Source of the DNA: Candidatus Woesearchaeota archaeon
Lineage (GTDB): Archaea; Nanobdellota; Nanobdellia; Woesearchaeales; DSVV01
Direction of reading: 5' to 3'
Length of the DNA stretch: 46,081 bases
NCBI GenBank assembly: GCA_018303325.1
Contig: JAGVYH010000047.1
Location: 1 to 46,081 of the forward strand
Shown here: positions 16,327 to 25,023 of the stretch, one piece after another
Position numbering within the stretch: the first letter of the stretch is position 1
How the letters are laid out: every line of letters begins with the position of its first letter
Notes under the pieces: generated by a model
The model's input: the letters and a program-made list of their open reading frames with translations, nothing else
What the model was told of the DNA's origin: nothing
The model's database searches: none
Made by a program: the position numbers and the translations under genes

Positions 16327-17631
16327 TCAGCTACTTTTCTGTTTATCATTACTCTGTTCAATCAATTGTGTGTACAATTCAACATATTTGTTAATTATCT
16401 CTTTCCAGTTAAACTTCCTTTTAACAATTTCTTTGTTTTTTTCGCCAATTTTTTGCCTTAATGAAGCATCAAACAATTTCATAATCTTTTCAGCAATTAT
16501 ATTTACAATTTCTTCTTTCATGTCCTCGCTTTCATCACTGTCGTCTTTTTTATGCTTTATTTCTTTTTTATATTTAACATCTTTTTTATGCTCAATAATC
16601 CATTCATTCTCAAAAATATCTCTGGCTATTCCAACATCTGAGCATATTACGGGCAAGCCAGATGCAGCTGCCTCAAGCAGTGGCTGGCCAAAGCTCTCGT
16701 ATTTACTTAAATAAACAAACACGTCTGCTTTTTTATAAAATTCAATTAATTCCTTTTGTGTTTTGTGAGAATGAAACTCAACATTATCTCTTAAATTGTT
16801 ATTTTCAACAAAAGATTTCAGCTCGTCGATATAACCTAACCTGCCAGAGAAACTGCTTCTGTATTCAGAGCCGATTATTGTAAGTTTTACTTTTTTATCT
16901 TTTTTGTTTTTATTTTCTTTTGATATATTATCCTTAATTTTTTTAAATCTATTCTCATTTATCAATTTAATCGCTTTTAGTATTGGCATTAAAGGCCTGT
17001 TTCTTGTCACACCGCCGACAAATAGTAAATTAATTTCTTTTTTATTTTTATCCTCTATTTTTTTGTTGAAATTAAATTTATCAATATCAATACCTACAGG
17101 AATTAAATGAAGGTTGTCTTTGGAAATCCCAAATTTTAATGCTTCATTATATTCCTGTAAGCTGTTGACAATAACTGCATCTGCTTTTTTCGCTGTTTTT
17201 TTCAATGTGATTAAATCATAAATATCATATGCTAGTTTCCATGGAAAACTGACAAAATGCTTGTAGCTTAACAGCGTGCCATGTGTGCTTAATACAAATG
17301 GCTTTTCTTTCTTCTTTGCAATCTTATAAGAAATATCGCTTTGATAACTCCTGTAACAATGTGCATGGATAATATCTGCTTCTTCTTTAATCAATGCTTT
17401 TTTCATGCTGGGGGAATAAATATATTTCAGAAATCTGTATTTTACAGGAAACCTTTTTACGTCTACATTTTCTATTTTTTCAGTTTCTGGAACTTTACCA
17501 GCATCGAAGTTTGTAGTATAGATTGAACAGGATATTCCTCTTTTTTCTAGATCAGAACTAATTTTAAATGCCTGATTAGATGGACCTGTTATTTTTGGGT
17601 AAAAGCTTTCGATTGTGCGAATGAGTTTCAT
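16327..17631 (-). CDS. GT4-family glycosyltransferase with Lys-rich hexapeptide insert
   Basis: 434 residues, GT-B fold. The N-terminal acceptor domain carries a GP-x-N-Q loop (GPSNQAFKIS) and HAHCYRSY. The donor domain has LLFVGGVTRN and the E-x7-E signature in YESFGQPLLEAAASGLPVIC. Such enzymes move sugars from nucleotide donors onto lipid or glycan acceptors in the cytosol. A highly charged insert near residues 348-366 consists of three hexapeptides (HKKDVK, YKKEIK, HKKDDS) encoded by an 18-nt tandem repeat at about 16545-16599, and a second Lys/Asn-rich insert lies near residue 245. It is 76 nt downstream of the carbamoyltransferase gene on the same strand, with its own TATA-like site near 17650-17662. 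Confidence 0.85.
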   Translation of the reverse strand: MKLIRTIESFYPKITGPSNQAFKISSDLEKRGISCSIYTTNFDAGKVPETEKIENVDVKRFPVKYRFLKYIYSPSMKKALIKEEADIIHAHCYRSYQSDISYKIAKKKEKPFVLSTHGTLLSYKHFVSFPWKLAYDIYDLITLKKTAKKADAVIVNSLQEYNEALKFGISKDNLHLIPVGIDIDKFNFNKKIEDKNKKEINLLFVGGVTRNRPLMPILKAIKLINENRFKKIKDNISKENKNKKDKKVKLTIIGSEYRSSFSGRLGYIDELKSFVENNNLRDNVEFHSHKTQKELIEFYKKADVFVYLSKYESFGQPLLEAAASGLPVICSDVGIARDIFENEWIIEHKKDVKYKKEIKHKKDDSDESEDMKEEIVNIIAEKIMKLFDASLRQKIGEKNKEIVKRKFNWKEIINKYVELYTQLIEQSNDKQKSS

Positions 17632-17707
17632 TATAGAACTTAAACAATAATCTATTTTAATATTTTGTTAAATCTTATTTTCATTATTTCTTTCAAAATT
17701 CTTTATT

Positions 17708-19417
17708 TTACTTCCTCACCAGCCAATTCCCCATCGCCAAATATTTTAATCCAGAGTTTTCAAATGTAAACAATGCTGTTTCAGGATTATCAACCAACGG
17801 ATATCCATGCAGATTAAAGCTAGTATTAAGCACACCACCAATACCTGTTTCTCTTTCAACCTCTTTCATAACTTTAAGATAGCTTGGATTCCATTCTTGG
17901 ACTGTTTGCGGTCTTGCTGTATTATCAAATGGATGTGTTCCTGCAATTATCTCGTCTCTTTTATCGGTTGTGTCAAAACTGTCAATCATATACCTTGAAG
18001 GAACAGGATTTATTAGATAATCCTTCATTCTTTTTTCAATCAGACTTATTGCAAACGGCATCCAAAAGTCTCTTTTCTTTATTGCAAAATTAATATCCTT
18101 GATAACTCTTAAGTCATTAGGATTAGCCAGAATGCTTCTGTTGCCTAATGCTCTTGGTCCCCATTCTGTTTTCCCGCTTAATCTTGCAACAATCTTGTTT
18201 TTTGCAACAAGACTTCCAACTTCAGCATCAATCTCGTCAACAAATACTGCTTTTTTCATCCAGCCTTTTTCTGTCAATACTTTTTTGATTTGTTCATTGT
18301 CATACTCTTTTCCATAATAAACATCTTCGATTTCATGATGCTCTGGTTTTATTCCTTGTTTTTGGCAGTATCTGTAATATCCTTCCAATGCTGCTCCAAC
18401 TGGTGTTCCGCCGTCGTCAGCAGCAGGATAAAAGAAAATATTTTCTGTCTCAGGCATTTCTCTTAATACTTTATTTGCTTTTACATTCAAAAACATACCG
18501 CCGGAACAAACAACATTATGCAAATCTGTTTTTTTAATTGCATTCTTTACCCATTGTTTGACAAGCTGTTCAAAATACAGCTGTGTAGCTGCGCAGAGAT
18601 TATCAAACCTTTCTTCATGTAAAAGATGCTTTAATTTAAGCCCGATATAAGGTCCAACTGCTCCAATTGTATTCTGGAATTCCAATGGATTTCTTGGATT
18701 TATTCTTATGATTTTTTTGATTTTATCCATACTTTTCTCAGCTTTTCCATAAGGCGCCATGCCCATTAATTTGTATTCATGCTCCCATCTTTGCAGTCCA
18801 AGATAACCAGTAATCTCGCTATAAAGAACATTGCCTAAGCTGTTGTAAAAAGTAGTGCTGGCAATCCTTTGTATGTGATTTTCGTGGCCAATGCTTACTG
18901 TAGCGCTTAAACCGTCGCCAGCTCCGTCGCTGGTCAGTATCAAATTTGGCTTGGAATTTCTATTATTTTTCACAGGCTTTGAATAATGTGCGCATGCAGC
19001 ATGGCATTTGTGGTGGTCAACAAACATAAGCTCTTTGTCCTGTAAATTTAACTCTTTCAAAACCTTGTAAACACCATCCATTTTTCTGAATTTGTGAAGA
19101 ATTGCAACATACCATCTGGCAAATGAATGGCTGTCAAGATATGGCGCGAGTTTATAGAACAATCTTACTTTCAAAGGAAATTCTTTTAACGGCGCATAAG
19201 TTCTGTTCAAACTTACCACAGAAATAAGATTTGTGTCTTGTGGATGAATATTCGCTATTTTATACACTTCATGGATAGCTCTTGTAGGAACACCAGAATA
19301 ATTCTTTATATTTCTTAATCTCTCTTCTTGTATAGCTGCAACAACCTTTCCATTTTTGATAAGGGCAGCGCCGGCATTATGGCCGTCATTTATTCCAAGA
19401 ACAATAATATTACTCAT
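17708..19417 (-). CDS. NodU/CmcH-family carbamoyltransferase
   Basis: 569 residues from ATG 19417, chosen over the ATG at 19432 because AGGGTG (19423-19428) is a ribosome site 5 nt before it. The N-terminal actin-like (YrdC/TsaD-related) fold has LGINDGHNAGAAL, HHKCHAACAHY with metal-binding His residues, and SDGAGDG. The C-terminal domain has SGGMFLNVKANK and TEWGPRALGNRSIL, hallmarks of the family. These enzymes attach a carbamoyl group from carbamoyl phosphate to a sugar or antibiotic hydroxyl through a carbamoyl adenylate. In this glycan island it probably decorates a surface-glycan sugar (inference). Confidence 0.88.
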   Translation of the reverse strand: MSNIIVLGINDGHNAGAALIKNGKVVAAIQEERLRNIKNYSGVPTRAIHEVYKIANIHPQDTNLISVVSLNRTYAPLKEFPLKVRLFYKLAPYLDSHSFARWYVAILHKFRKMDGVYKVLKELNLQDKELMFVDHHKCHAACAHYSKPVKNNRNSKPNLILTSDGAGDGLSATVSIGHENHIQRIASTTFYNSLGNVLYSEITGYLGLQRWEHEYKLMGMAPYGKAEKSMDKIKKIIRINPRNPLEFQNTIGAVGPYIGLKLKHLLHEERFDNLCAATQLYFEQLVKQWVKNAIKKTDLHNVVCSGGMFLNVKANKVLREMPETENIFFYPAADDGGTPVGAALEGYYRYCQKQGIKPEHHEIEDVYYGKEYDNEQIKKVLTEKGWMKKAVFVDEIDAEVGSLVAKNKIVARLSGKTEWGPRALGNRSILANPNDLRVIKDINFAIKKRDFWMPFAISLIEKRMKDYLINPVPSRYMIDSFDTTDKRDEIIAGTHPFDNTARPQTVQEWNPSYLKVMKEVERETGIGGVLNTSFNLHGYPLVDNPETALFTFENSGLKYLAMGNWLVRK

Positions 19418-19573
19418 CAAAACACCCTGCATTTTAAGTTTATTTATACAACTTATTTATACAGCCATAAACTTGGTTTGTTTTATAAATATTATGAACA
19501 TTGAATTTAATACCTAAATTCATGCAACAGAAAAGACCCTAAATTAGCAACCAACTTGTGATGAAAAAGCACC

Positions 19574-20791
19574 CTAAAACTCCCTGCTGCTTTCAATCTT
19601 CTTCCAAGTTACTATCCTTTTTCCACTGACAAAATCCATCCATCCAAGAAGAACTATCCAGTTGCTTGCTGCAAAATATTTGATAAAGTTCAGTATTCTA
19701 CTCTGATTGAATAAGCTAATGAGTGTAAGCGCAAAAGAAAGCATAGTTAATAATATCATAAATATTTCAATGAATAACAGGACAGTGATCAAATTATTGC
19801 TATTTATAATAAACAATGCAAGGGTGAATATAAACATAAAAATCAACGCAAATGGTGTTAATAATTGAAACAGTTTATGAGACGGTAAAATTATAAATCC
19901 ATACCACCCATATTTCTGGTTAAATAGCATATCTTTATGTTTAAACAGAACCTGCAATGTTCCAATAGTTATTCTTTTTTTCTGCGTTTTAAGGTCAATA
20001 ATATTTGTAGGTGCAGGTTCATAAGCAATTGCCTCAGGTTCGTAGATTATCCTGAAACCTTTTTTTCTTATTGTAACAGCCATGTCAAAATCTTCAGCTA
20101 ATTGTGTTGTGTCAAGCTCGTTTATTATGCCTTTTCTGAGTGCAGTAATTTCTCCACTCATATGAATGCAGCTGTCTAAATTGCTTTCACCCCACCTCAA
20201 CAATTTTTCTATCTGCCAGTAAATGTTTCCACCGCTTCCAACAGATGTTCCTTGTGTATCTCTTGCTTCAAACCTTCCGCAAACACCGCCAACCTTCTCG
20301 TCATAAAAATGCTTTATTAAATTTCTGATGCTCTCTTTATTCAGCATTGCATTGCCGTCTGTGATTATGATTATCTCGCTGTTTGTATTAGCATATTTTA
20401 GCCCATAATTAATTCCAGACGCTTTGCCTTCCCGCTTAGGCTGCGCAATCAACTTAATAATTCTTTTGTCACTTGGAAATTTTTTATGAAATGATTTAAT
20501 GAATTCATTAACAATTGATTGTGTCCTGTCTGTAGAAGCACTGTCGACAACAAAAATCTCCAGTTTATCTTTAGGATAATCAATTTCAGTACTGTTTTCT
20601 AATTTTTTAAGAATTGCCTTTTCCTCATTATAAGTCATTATCATGAAAGTGACTTTAGGAAAATAAGAAGTGCTAATTTTATACGTCTTTTTTAGTATTG
20701 GAGAAAATAATATTAAAAAAAGAGGATACCCTATAAAAGTCCACGCTAACAAACCAATCAATAAAATTAAGATTACATATACTATTAACAA
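19574..20791 (-). CDS. Membrane GT2-family glycosyltransferase
   Basis: 405 residues. One TM helix (about 3-25) precedes a GT-A domain: VTFMIMTYNEEKAIL, FVVDSASTDRT, REGKASGINYGLKYA with IIITDGNAML (the DxD region), AEDFDMAVTIRKKG (catalytic Asp) and a (Q/R)-x-x-R-W-like QKKRITIG. Three to four TM helices close the protein. This is the processive or poly-isoprenyl-linked GT2 layout, acting at the cytosolic membrane face. The start is TTG; the frame is closed 8 codons upstream, and a TATA-like AAATTATAAATC lies at 20837-20848, so the exact start is uncertain. Confidence 0.85.
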   Translation of the reverse strand: MLIVYVILILLIGLLAWTFIGYPLFLILFSPILKKTYKISTSYFPKVTFMIMTYNEEKAILKKLENSTEIDYPKDKLEIFVVDSASTDRTQSIVNEFIKSFHKKFPSDKRIIKLIAQPKREGKASGINYGLKYANTNSEIIIITDGNAMLNKESIRNLIKHFYDEKVGGVCGRFEARDTQGTSVGSGGNIYWQIEKLLRWGESNLDSCIHMSGEITALRKGIINELDTTQLAEDFDMAVTIRKKGFRIIYEPEAIAYEPAPTNIIDLKTQKKRITIGTLQVLFKHKDMLFNQKYGWYGFIILPSHKLFQLLTPFALIFMFIFTLALFIINSNNLITVLLFIEIFMILLTMLSFALTLISLFNQSRILNFIKYFAASNWIVLLGWMDFVSGKRIVTWKKIESSREF

Positions 20792-20877
20792 TATTGTTGT
20801 TAAAATTGTTCTTTACCCCCTTGCATACTTAACAATGATTTATAATTTAAAACATTGCTTTATAAGTCTAACTTTTT

Positions 20878-21106
20878 CATATTTGTTTAACTGATTTCTT
20901 GCTTTTTTGATATCTTTTTTCAGCTCTCAACACGTTCAAGGGCGAAGCCACCCGTCTCACTAATTAAACTGTTTGTCGTAAGTCGTTTGTCGTTAGTTGT
21001 AAACGGAAAAACGTAAAAAACAGCTGACGACAAACGACCTACGACTAACGACTTAATAATTGATCATAGTGAACCTGTGGCTTCGCCATGGAACTAAACA
21101 AATATG
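20878..21106. repeat. Family E element, copy E5, with perfect 12-bp terminal repeats
   Basis: CATATTTGTTTA (20878-20889) is the exact reverse complement of TAAACAAATATG (21095-21106). The subterminal arms pair through GGCGAAGCCAC (left) and GTGGCTTCGCC (right), the counterpart of GGGACGCAGTCC in other copies. The central hairpin (20971-21053) is built of heptads: TTTGTCG, TAAGTCG, TTTGTCG, TTAGTTG against ACGACAA, ACGACCT, ACGACTA, ACGACTT. The right end is 2 nt from the stop codon of the radical SAM gene. It fills the 20792-21108 gap. Confidence 0.85.
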
Positions 21107-21108
21107 CT

Positions 21109-22551
21109 TTATCTCGTCAACTGATATAGCCCTTTTAGATAAACCAAAGCATCTCCTGGCCTTTTTATGCTTAACAATCGTTTTAGTATAACTGTTGGTC
21201 GTAAATAAAATCTTCTGTAAGAATGTTTGACCCAGTCAGTTAGATATTGATTTGATAAGTGCGGATATTCTATCAATGATTTTTTGCTTGGGTCTGCTTT
21301 GCCAACATCTTTCTCTACAACCCATCCTTCCTTTAATGCTTTTTCTCTAAATCTTGTGCCAGGGAAAGGGCTGCAGACAGCAAACTGCGCAAAATTAACA
21401 TCCAGTTTTAACAATTTGTCGAGTGTTTCTTGCAAAGTTTCTTTTGTTTCGAGAGGAGAAGCACCGTATAGAATATTTATTTTTGGTTCTATATCATATT
21501 TTTTCAGAAGATTGATTGATTGCTCTATTGTTTCAACCTTTAACTCTTTGCCGACGTCATCAAGAATTTCCTGCCTGAAGCTTTCAACGCCAAAGTCAAT
21601 ATAAACACATCCTGCATCAGCTAATGCCTTAACAATCTCTTCATCAACTAGTCTGTCATTTCTTGCTAAAATTCCAAATGGCAGTCCAACTTCTTTAAAT
21701 GCCTGGCAGATTTGCATATGCCTCTCTTTGCCCCATACAAACTGGTCGTCTATAACAGAAACTGCTTTTATGCCCAATAATTTTATCTCTTCCAACTCTT
21801 TTTTTACATTTTCAGGCTCAACAAGCGTTACAGGCGGTTTTATGCATTCTGGCGAAGTCGAGCATCGTTTCCATTCTAACTCGCGCGCATAACTTAAGCT
21901 GTTTGGGACGCAATAATAACAACGAGAGCTGCACTGTCTCGACGTCAGCATTGTTGTATACGGTGAACCTGGTAATTTTGGATTAGTATACTTCTTATAT
22001 TGTATTAATGTTCTGTCAGGAACAGGCAGTTTGTTCACGTCTTTAATATACCCAAAACCTTTGTTGTGATAACTTTTGCCTGCTTTTCTATACGACAGAC
22101 CAGGAATATCTTTAAGTAATTCATCATTCTTTTTTTCAATTGCATCCACAACCTTGCTTATTGTTGCCTCAACCTCTCCTCTAAGAACATAATTCTCATC
22201 TTTTTCCAGAAATTCAGTGGGGTCAGCTGTCGGCCTTGGTCCAAACCAAATAATCGGCTTATTCTCATCAAGAAATTTTACAGCGTAAAGATCAAGCTCT
22301 GAGCATAATGGCACAGTATGAAAACAATAAACATCAGAATTATCATTCTCACACCATTCTTCATAATCACTGAAGCTCAAGCTTTCAACAGGCATATCTC
22401 TGACAACAACATCATATCCTTTATTTTTAAGAATCGTTGCAGCATAAAGGACTACTAAATTTGGCTGTGGATAAACCTGATAAGTGCATCCAAACAACCG
22501 TTCAGCAGCCCTTCCTTTTATGGCTGGAGGAATGACAAATGTAATTTTCAT
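21109..22551 (-). CDS. Cobalamin-binding-type radical SAM enzyme 1
   Basis: I start at ATG 22551 (480 residues), because a TATA box at 22575-22584 lies 24-33 nt upstream and MKITFVIPP begins the usual Rossmann strand; the longer frame adds 20 unlikely residues. Residues 1-150 form a B12-binding-like Rossmann domain (with WFGPRPTADP and VLRGEVEATI), lacking the DxHxxG motif as many class B enzymes do. The cluster motif CSSRCYYC (C-x3-C-x2-C) is near residue 218, and the barrel ends with FAVCSPFPGTRF. The C-terminus (RRFYLRPTVILKRL) is shared with the second enzyme at 30887-32410. Class B enzymes often methylate unactivated carbons; the substrate here is unknown, possibly a sugar or lipid of the glycan pathway. 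Confidence 0.85.
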   Translation of the reverse strand: MKITFVIPPAIKGRAAERLFGCTYQVYPQPNLVVLYAATILKNKGYDVVVRDMPVESLSFSDYEEWCENDNSDVYCFHTVPLCSELDLYAVKFLDENKPIIWFGPRPTADPTEFLEKDENYVLRGEVEATISKVVDAIEKKNDELLKDIPGLSYRKAGKSYHNKGFGYIKDVNKLPVPDRTLIQYKKYTNPKLPGSPYTTMLTSRQCSSRCYYCVPNSLSYARELEWKRCSTSPECIKPPVTLVEPENVKKELEEIKLLGIKAVSVIDDQFVWGKERHMQICQAFKEVGLPFGILARNDRLVDEEIVKALADAGCVYIDFGVESFRQEILDDVGKELKVETIEQSINLLKKYDIEPKINILYGASPLETKETLQETLDKLLKLDVNFAQFAVCSPFPGTRFREKALKEGWVVEKDVGKADPSKKSLIEYPHLSNQYLTDWVKHSYRRFYLRPTVILKRLLSIKRPGDALVYLKGLYQLTR

Positions 22552-22574
22552 GAGAAGAATATTCAAATAAGGTG

Positions 22575-22584
22575 ATTTATAAAG
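22575..22584 (-). promoter_or_regulatory. TATA box fixing the start of radical SAM enzyme 1
   Basis: Plus-strand ATTTATAAAG gives CTTTATAAAT on the minus strand, 24-33 nt before ATG 22551. The longer start at 22611 would lie upstream of this box, so it is unlikely to be used. Confidence 0.55.
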
Positions 22585-22617
22585 ATTGTGAATTGGTTTT
22601 TTATTGTGCACTAATGT

Positions 22618-22844
22618 TATTTGCTTGTTTTACTCTCTACAAGTTTTAGGGACGCAGTCCCCCTTCTCATGAATTTTTTTAAAGTTTTTTAAGACATGGA
22701 ACGAAATCCACCATTTCATGAATATTTTTTAAAATTGCCGTATAACATAAAATTTGTAAAAATGAAAAGTTAAACAACGAAATAATAATTAACGAAAAAA
22801 ATAATAGTGAAATGGTGGCTTCGCCTTGGAACTAAACAAACACG
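22618..22844. repeat. Family E element, copy E6
   Basis: The left end ATTTGCTTGTTTTACT and right end ACTAAACAAACACG are imperfect inverted repeats of the family termini. The left arm (AGGGACGCAGTCCCCCTTCTC) and the right arm (GTGGCTTCGCC) come from the two different arm types seen in E3 and E5. The interior shares AAAGTTTTTTAA with E3, and there is no periodic hairpin. The right end is about 14 nt from the stop of the following minus-strand gene. It fills most of the 22552-22858 gap. Confidence 0.65.
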
Positions 22845-22858
22845 TTTTTTTAACAAGA

Positions 22859-23821
22859 TTAATTTTCCCTAAACCATTCAATTGTCTTTTTAATGCCTTC
22901 TTCAAAGTTTACTTTTGGCTCCCACCCGAGCATCATTCTTGCTGCAGAAATATCAGGCTGTCTTTTTGTTGGGTCGTCTTCAGGCAAAGATTTGAATATA
23001 ATTTTTGATGCTGAGCCAGAAATTTTAATAATATTGTTAGCGCATTCTAATATTGTCATCTCATGCGGATTTCCTAAATTTTTCGGTCCAATTTCTTTGC
23101 TGTTCATCATTCTTACAAGGCCGTCAATTAAATCACTTACATAACAAAAACTTCGTGTTTGGGTACCATCGCCATAAATTGTTATTGATTCATTATTTAA
23201 TGCCTGCTGAATAAAATTAGGGATAACTCTGCCGTCATCTTTCCTCATTTTAGGGCCGTATGTGTTAAATATCCTTACTATCTTGATTTTTGCGTTGTGT
23301 CCTCTGTAATAAGCCATCATTAATGCTTCTCCAAATCTCTTGCTTTCGTCGTAACATGAACGAATACCAACAGGATTCACATTACCCCAATATTCTTCTG
23401 GCTGTGGATGTACTTTTGGCTGGCCATATGCTTCTGATGTAGACGAAAATAAAATCGTTGCATCATGTTTCATTGAAAGCTTTATCATATTATTTAATCC
23501 CAAAGAATTTGCCAATGCTGTTTCAACTGGATAAGTTTGATAATCTATTGGTGATGCACGTGAGGCAAGATGATAAATTTGGTCAATTTTTCCAATCTTT
23601 TTTTGGGTTAATTCTTTTTCTAATTTTTCGAGTGAATCAGTAACATCAAAATAAATAAAGACAAAATTCTTTTTTTCTTCCATATGCCTGATATTCTCTC
23701 TCTTTCCACTCCCTAAATTATCCACACAAACAATAGTCTCGCCCCTATTAACGAGATGTTCACATAAATGGCTTCCGATAAAGCCTGCGCCGCCGGTTAT
23801 TAATATTGTTTGTATGGTCAT
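22859..23821 (-). CDS. UDP-glucuronate decarboxylase (UDP-xylose synthase)-like SDR
   Basis: 320 residues, extended SDR. NAD-binding GGAGFIGSHL is at residues 9-18. The catalytic Ser/Thr region is SSTSEAYGQP and the catalytic pair is in CYDESKRFGE (Y-x3-K). Family-specific strings match UXS enzymes: HLASRASPIDY, YGDGTQTRSFCYVSDL and DDPTKRQPDI followed by LGWEPKV. UXS oxidises and decarboxylates UDP-glucuronate to UDP-xylose. It provides a donor for the nearby glycosyltransferases. The start ATG has a TATA-like ATAACATAAA about 20-30 nt upstream. A related UDP-sugar epimerase is the main alternative. Confidence 0.85.
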   Translation of the reverse strand: MTIQTILITGGAGFIGSHLCEHLVNRGETIVCVDNLGSGKRENIRHMEEKKNFVFIYFDVTDSLEKLEKELTQKKIGKIDQIYHLASRASPIDYQTYPVETALANSLGLNNMIKLSMKHDATILFSSTSEAYGQPKVHPQPEEYWGNVNPVGIRSCYDESKRFGEALMMAYYRGHNAKIKIVRIFNTYGPKMRKDDGRVIPNFIQQALNNESITIYGDGTQTRSFCYVSDLIDGLVRMMNSKEIGPKNLGNPHEMTILECANNIIKISGSASKIIFKSLPEDDPTKRQPDISAARMMLGWEPKVNFEEGIKKTIEWFREN

Positions 23822-23900
23822 GTTAATGATACTATTAATTTATGTTATAACAATAATGTTTAATCATGTTAATAGTAATACTTAAACTAGTTAGTTAATC

Positions 23901-24848
23901 TTAACCAAGTGGTTTGTTCTCCTCTTTAAATGTATTTTCTTTAAACAACTTTTTGAGCTTGAATATATTTATTCCATATTTTGTAGCTAATAATATACCA
24001 ATAATCATTATTATTGTTATTGTTAATACTCTGTATAATATTGTAGAGGATGTTGCAGTTGCAATGGGAATACCCATCTTTGTCATTAAATAGATCATAC
24101 TTCCTTCTCGTATACCATACCCACCAGGAATGCCTGAAATCCTTCCTAATATCATAGGCAGCCAAAAAACAACAAATGTTTGAACAGGGCTTAATGAAAT
24201 ATTCATACCTTTGAAGAAAAAATATAATGAAAAAGGGAATATAATATATGAAAGAGCAGTTGTTATTATTAAACTGATTATCATTTTATTTTTTCCATCT
24301 TTATTTTGGACAATCTCAATAATTTCTGTAAAATACGCTTTTTTTATTTTTGTTTTTCTTTTTATTAAGTCAATTAGTCTTCTAGGAGAAATCCACACAC
24401 AAGTATTGATTATCTTTATGATAAAACTACTTAGTCCATTCCAAAAAAAGAGAATTATTAATGTTAATATCGCAATTACTGATAATATTATCTTAAATAC
24501 TATGTTTGTTTCACCATCAAATCCAATAACATATATACACAATAATACGACTATTGTTTGGATAATGATTTCTGCTAATTGTTCTATTGTTGAAACAGCA
24601 AAATTTGTTTTGTATGGCACTTGATAATTATTTTTTAGAATTAATGTCTTAACAAAAAAACCCAGCATTCTAAATGGAACAATGACGTTTGCAGCTGCGA
24701 CTATAACTAAAATTTCTGCAAGTGTTCTTATTTTAATTATATAATTAAACCTCTTAAAGAGAAGATATCCCCTAATAGCAGGCATAATTGTTGAAAAAAG
24801 ATGCATAAACAATCCTAAAACGATGTATAATATGCTGATAACATTCAT
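23901..24848 (-). CDS. LPG-synthase TM / AglD-type membrane protein
   Basis: 315 residues with about eight hydrophobic segments. The pattern matches the lysylphosphatidylglycerol synthase TM region family (UPF0104): RGYLLFKRF near the N-terminus, NVIVPFRMLGFFVK, STIEQLAEI, and near the C-terminus GRISGIPGGYGIREGSMIYL, the conserved GG-x-G-x-(R)-E signature. Archaeal members occur fused to or beside glycosyltransferases in dolichol-linked sugar pathways (for example AglD of Haloferax), where a flippase-like role has been proposed. It lacks the aminoacyl-transfer domain of MprF. TATA-like AATTTATAAAG 22-32 nt upstream (24870-24880) supports the start. Confidence 0.85.
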   Translation of the reverse strand: MNVISILYIVLGLFMHLFSTIMPAIRGYLLFKRFNYIIKIRTLAEILVIVAAANVIVPFRMLGFFVKTLILKNNYQVPYKTNFAVSTIEQLAEIIIQTIVVLLCIYVIGFDGETNIVFKIILSVIAILTLIILFFWNGLSSFIIKIINTCVWISPRRLIDLIKRKTKIKKAYFTEIIEIVQNKDGKNKMIISLIITTALSYIIFPFSLYFFFKGMNISLSPVQTFVVFWLPMILGRISGIPGGYGIREGSMIYLMTKMGIPIATATSSTILYRVLTITIIMIIGILLATKYGINIFKLKKLFKENTFKEENKPLG

Positions 24849-24869
24849 TAATTCATCTAATTAAATAAT

Positions 24870-24880
24870 CTTTATAAATT
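24870..24880 (-). promoter_or_regulatory. TATA box of the AglD-type gene
   Basis: Plus-strand CTTTATAAATT at 22-32 nt before ATG 24848, a spacing consistent with leaderless initiation. Confidence 0.45.
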
Positions 24881-25023
24881 TTCTTGAAGAAAGTTCTTCT
24901 GTTCCAAATTTTCTATATTCATCTTTATATCTTCAACTCACTATCTATCTTCAACTATTAGTTCTTTATAAAATATAATGTAATATCAGCAAAAATATAA
25001 ATCCTTATGCTTTTATTGTTAAA

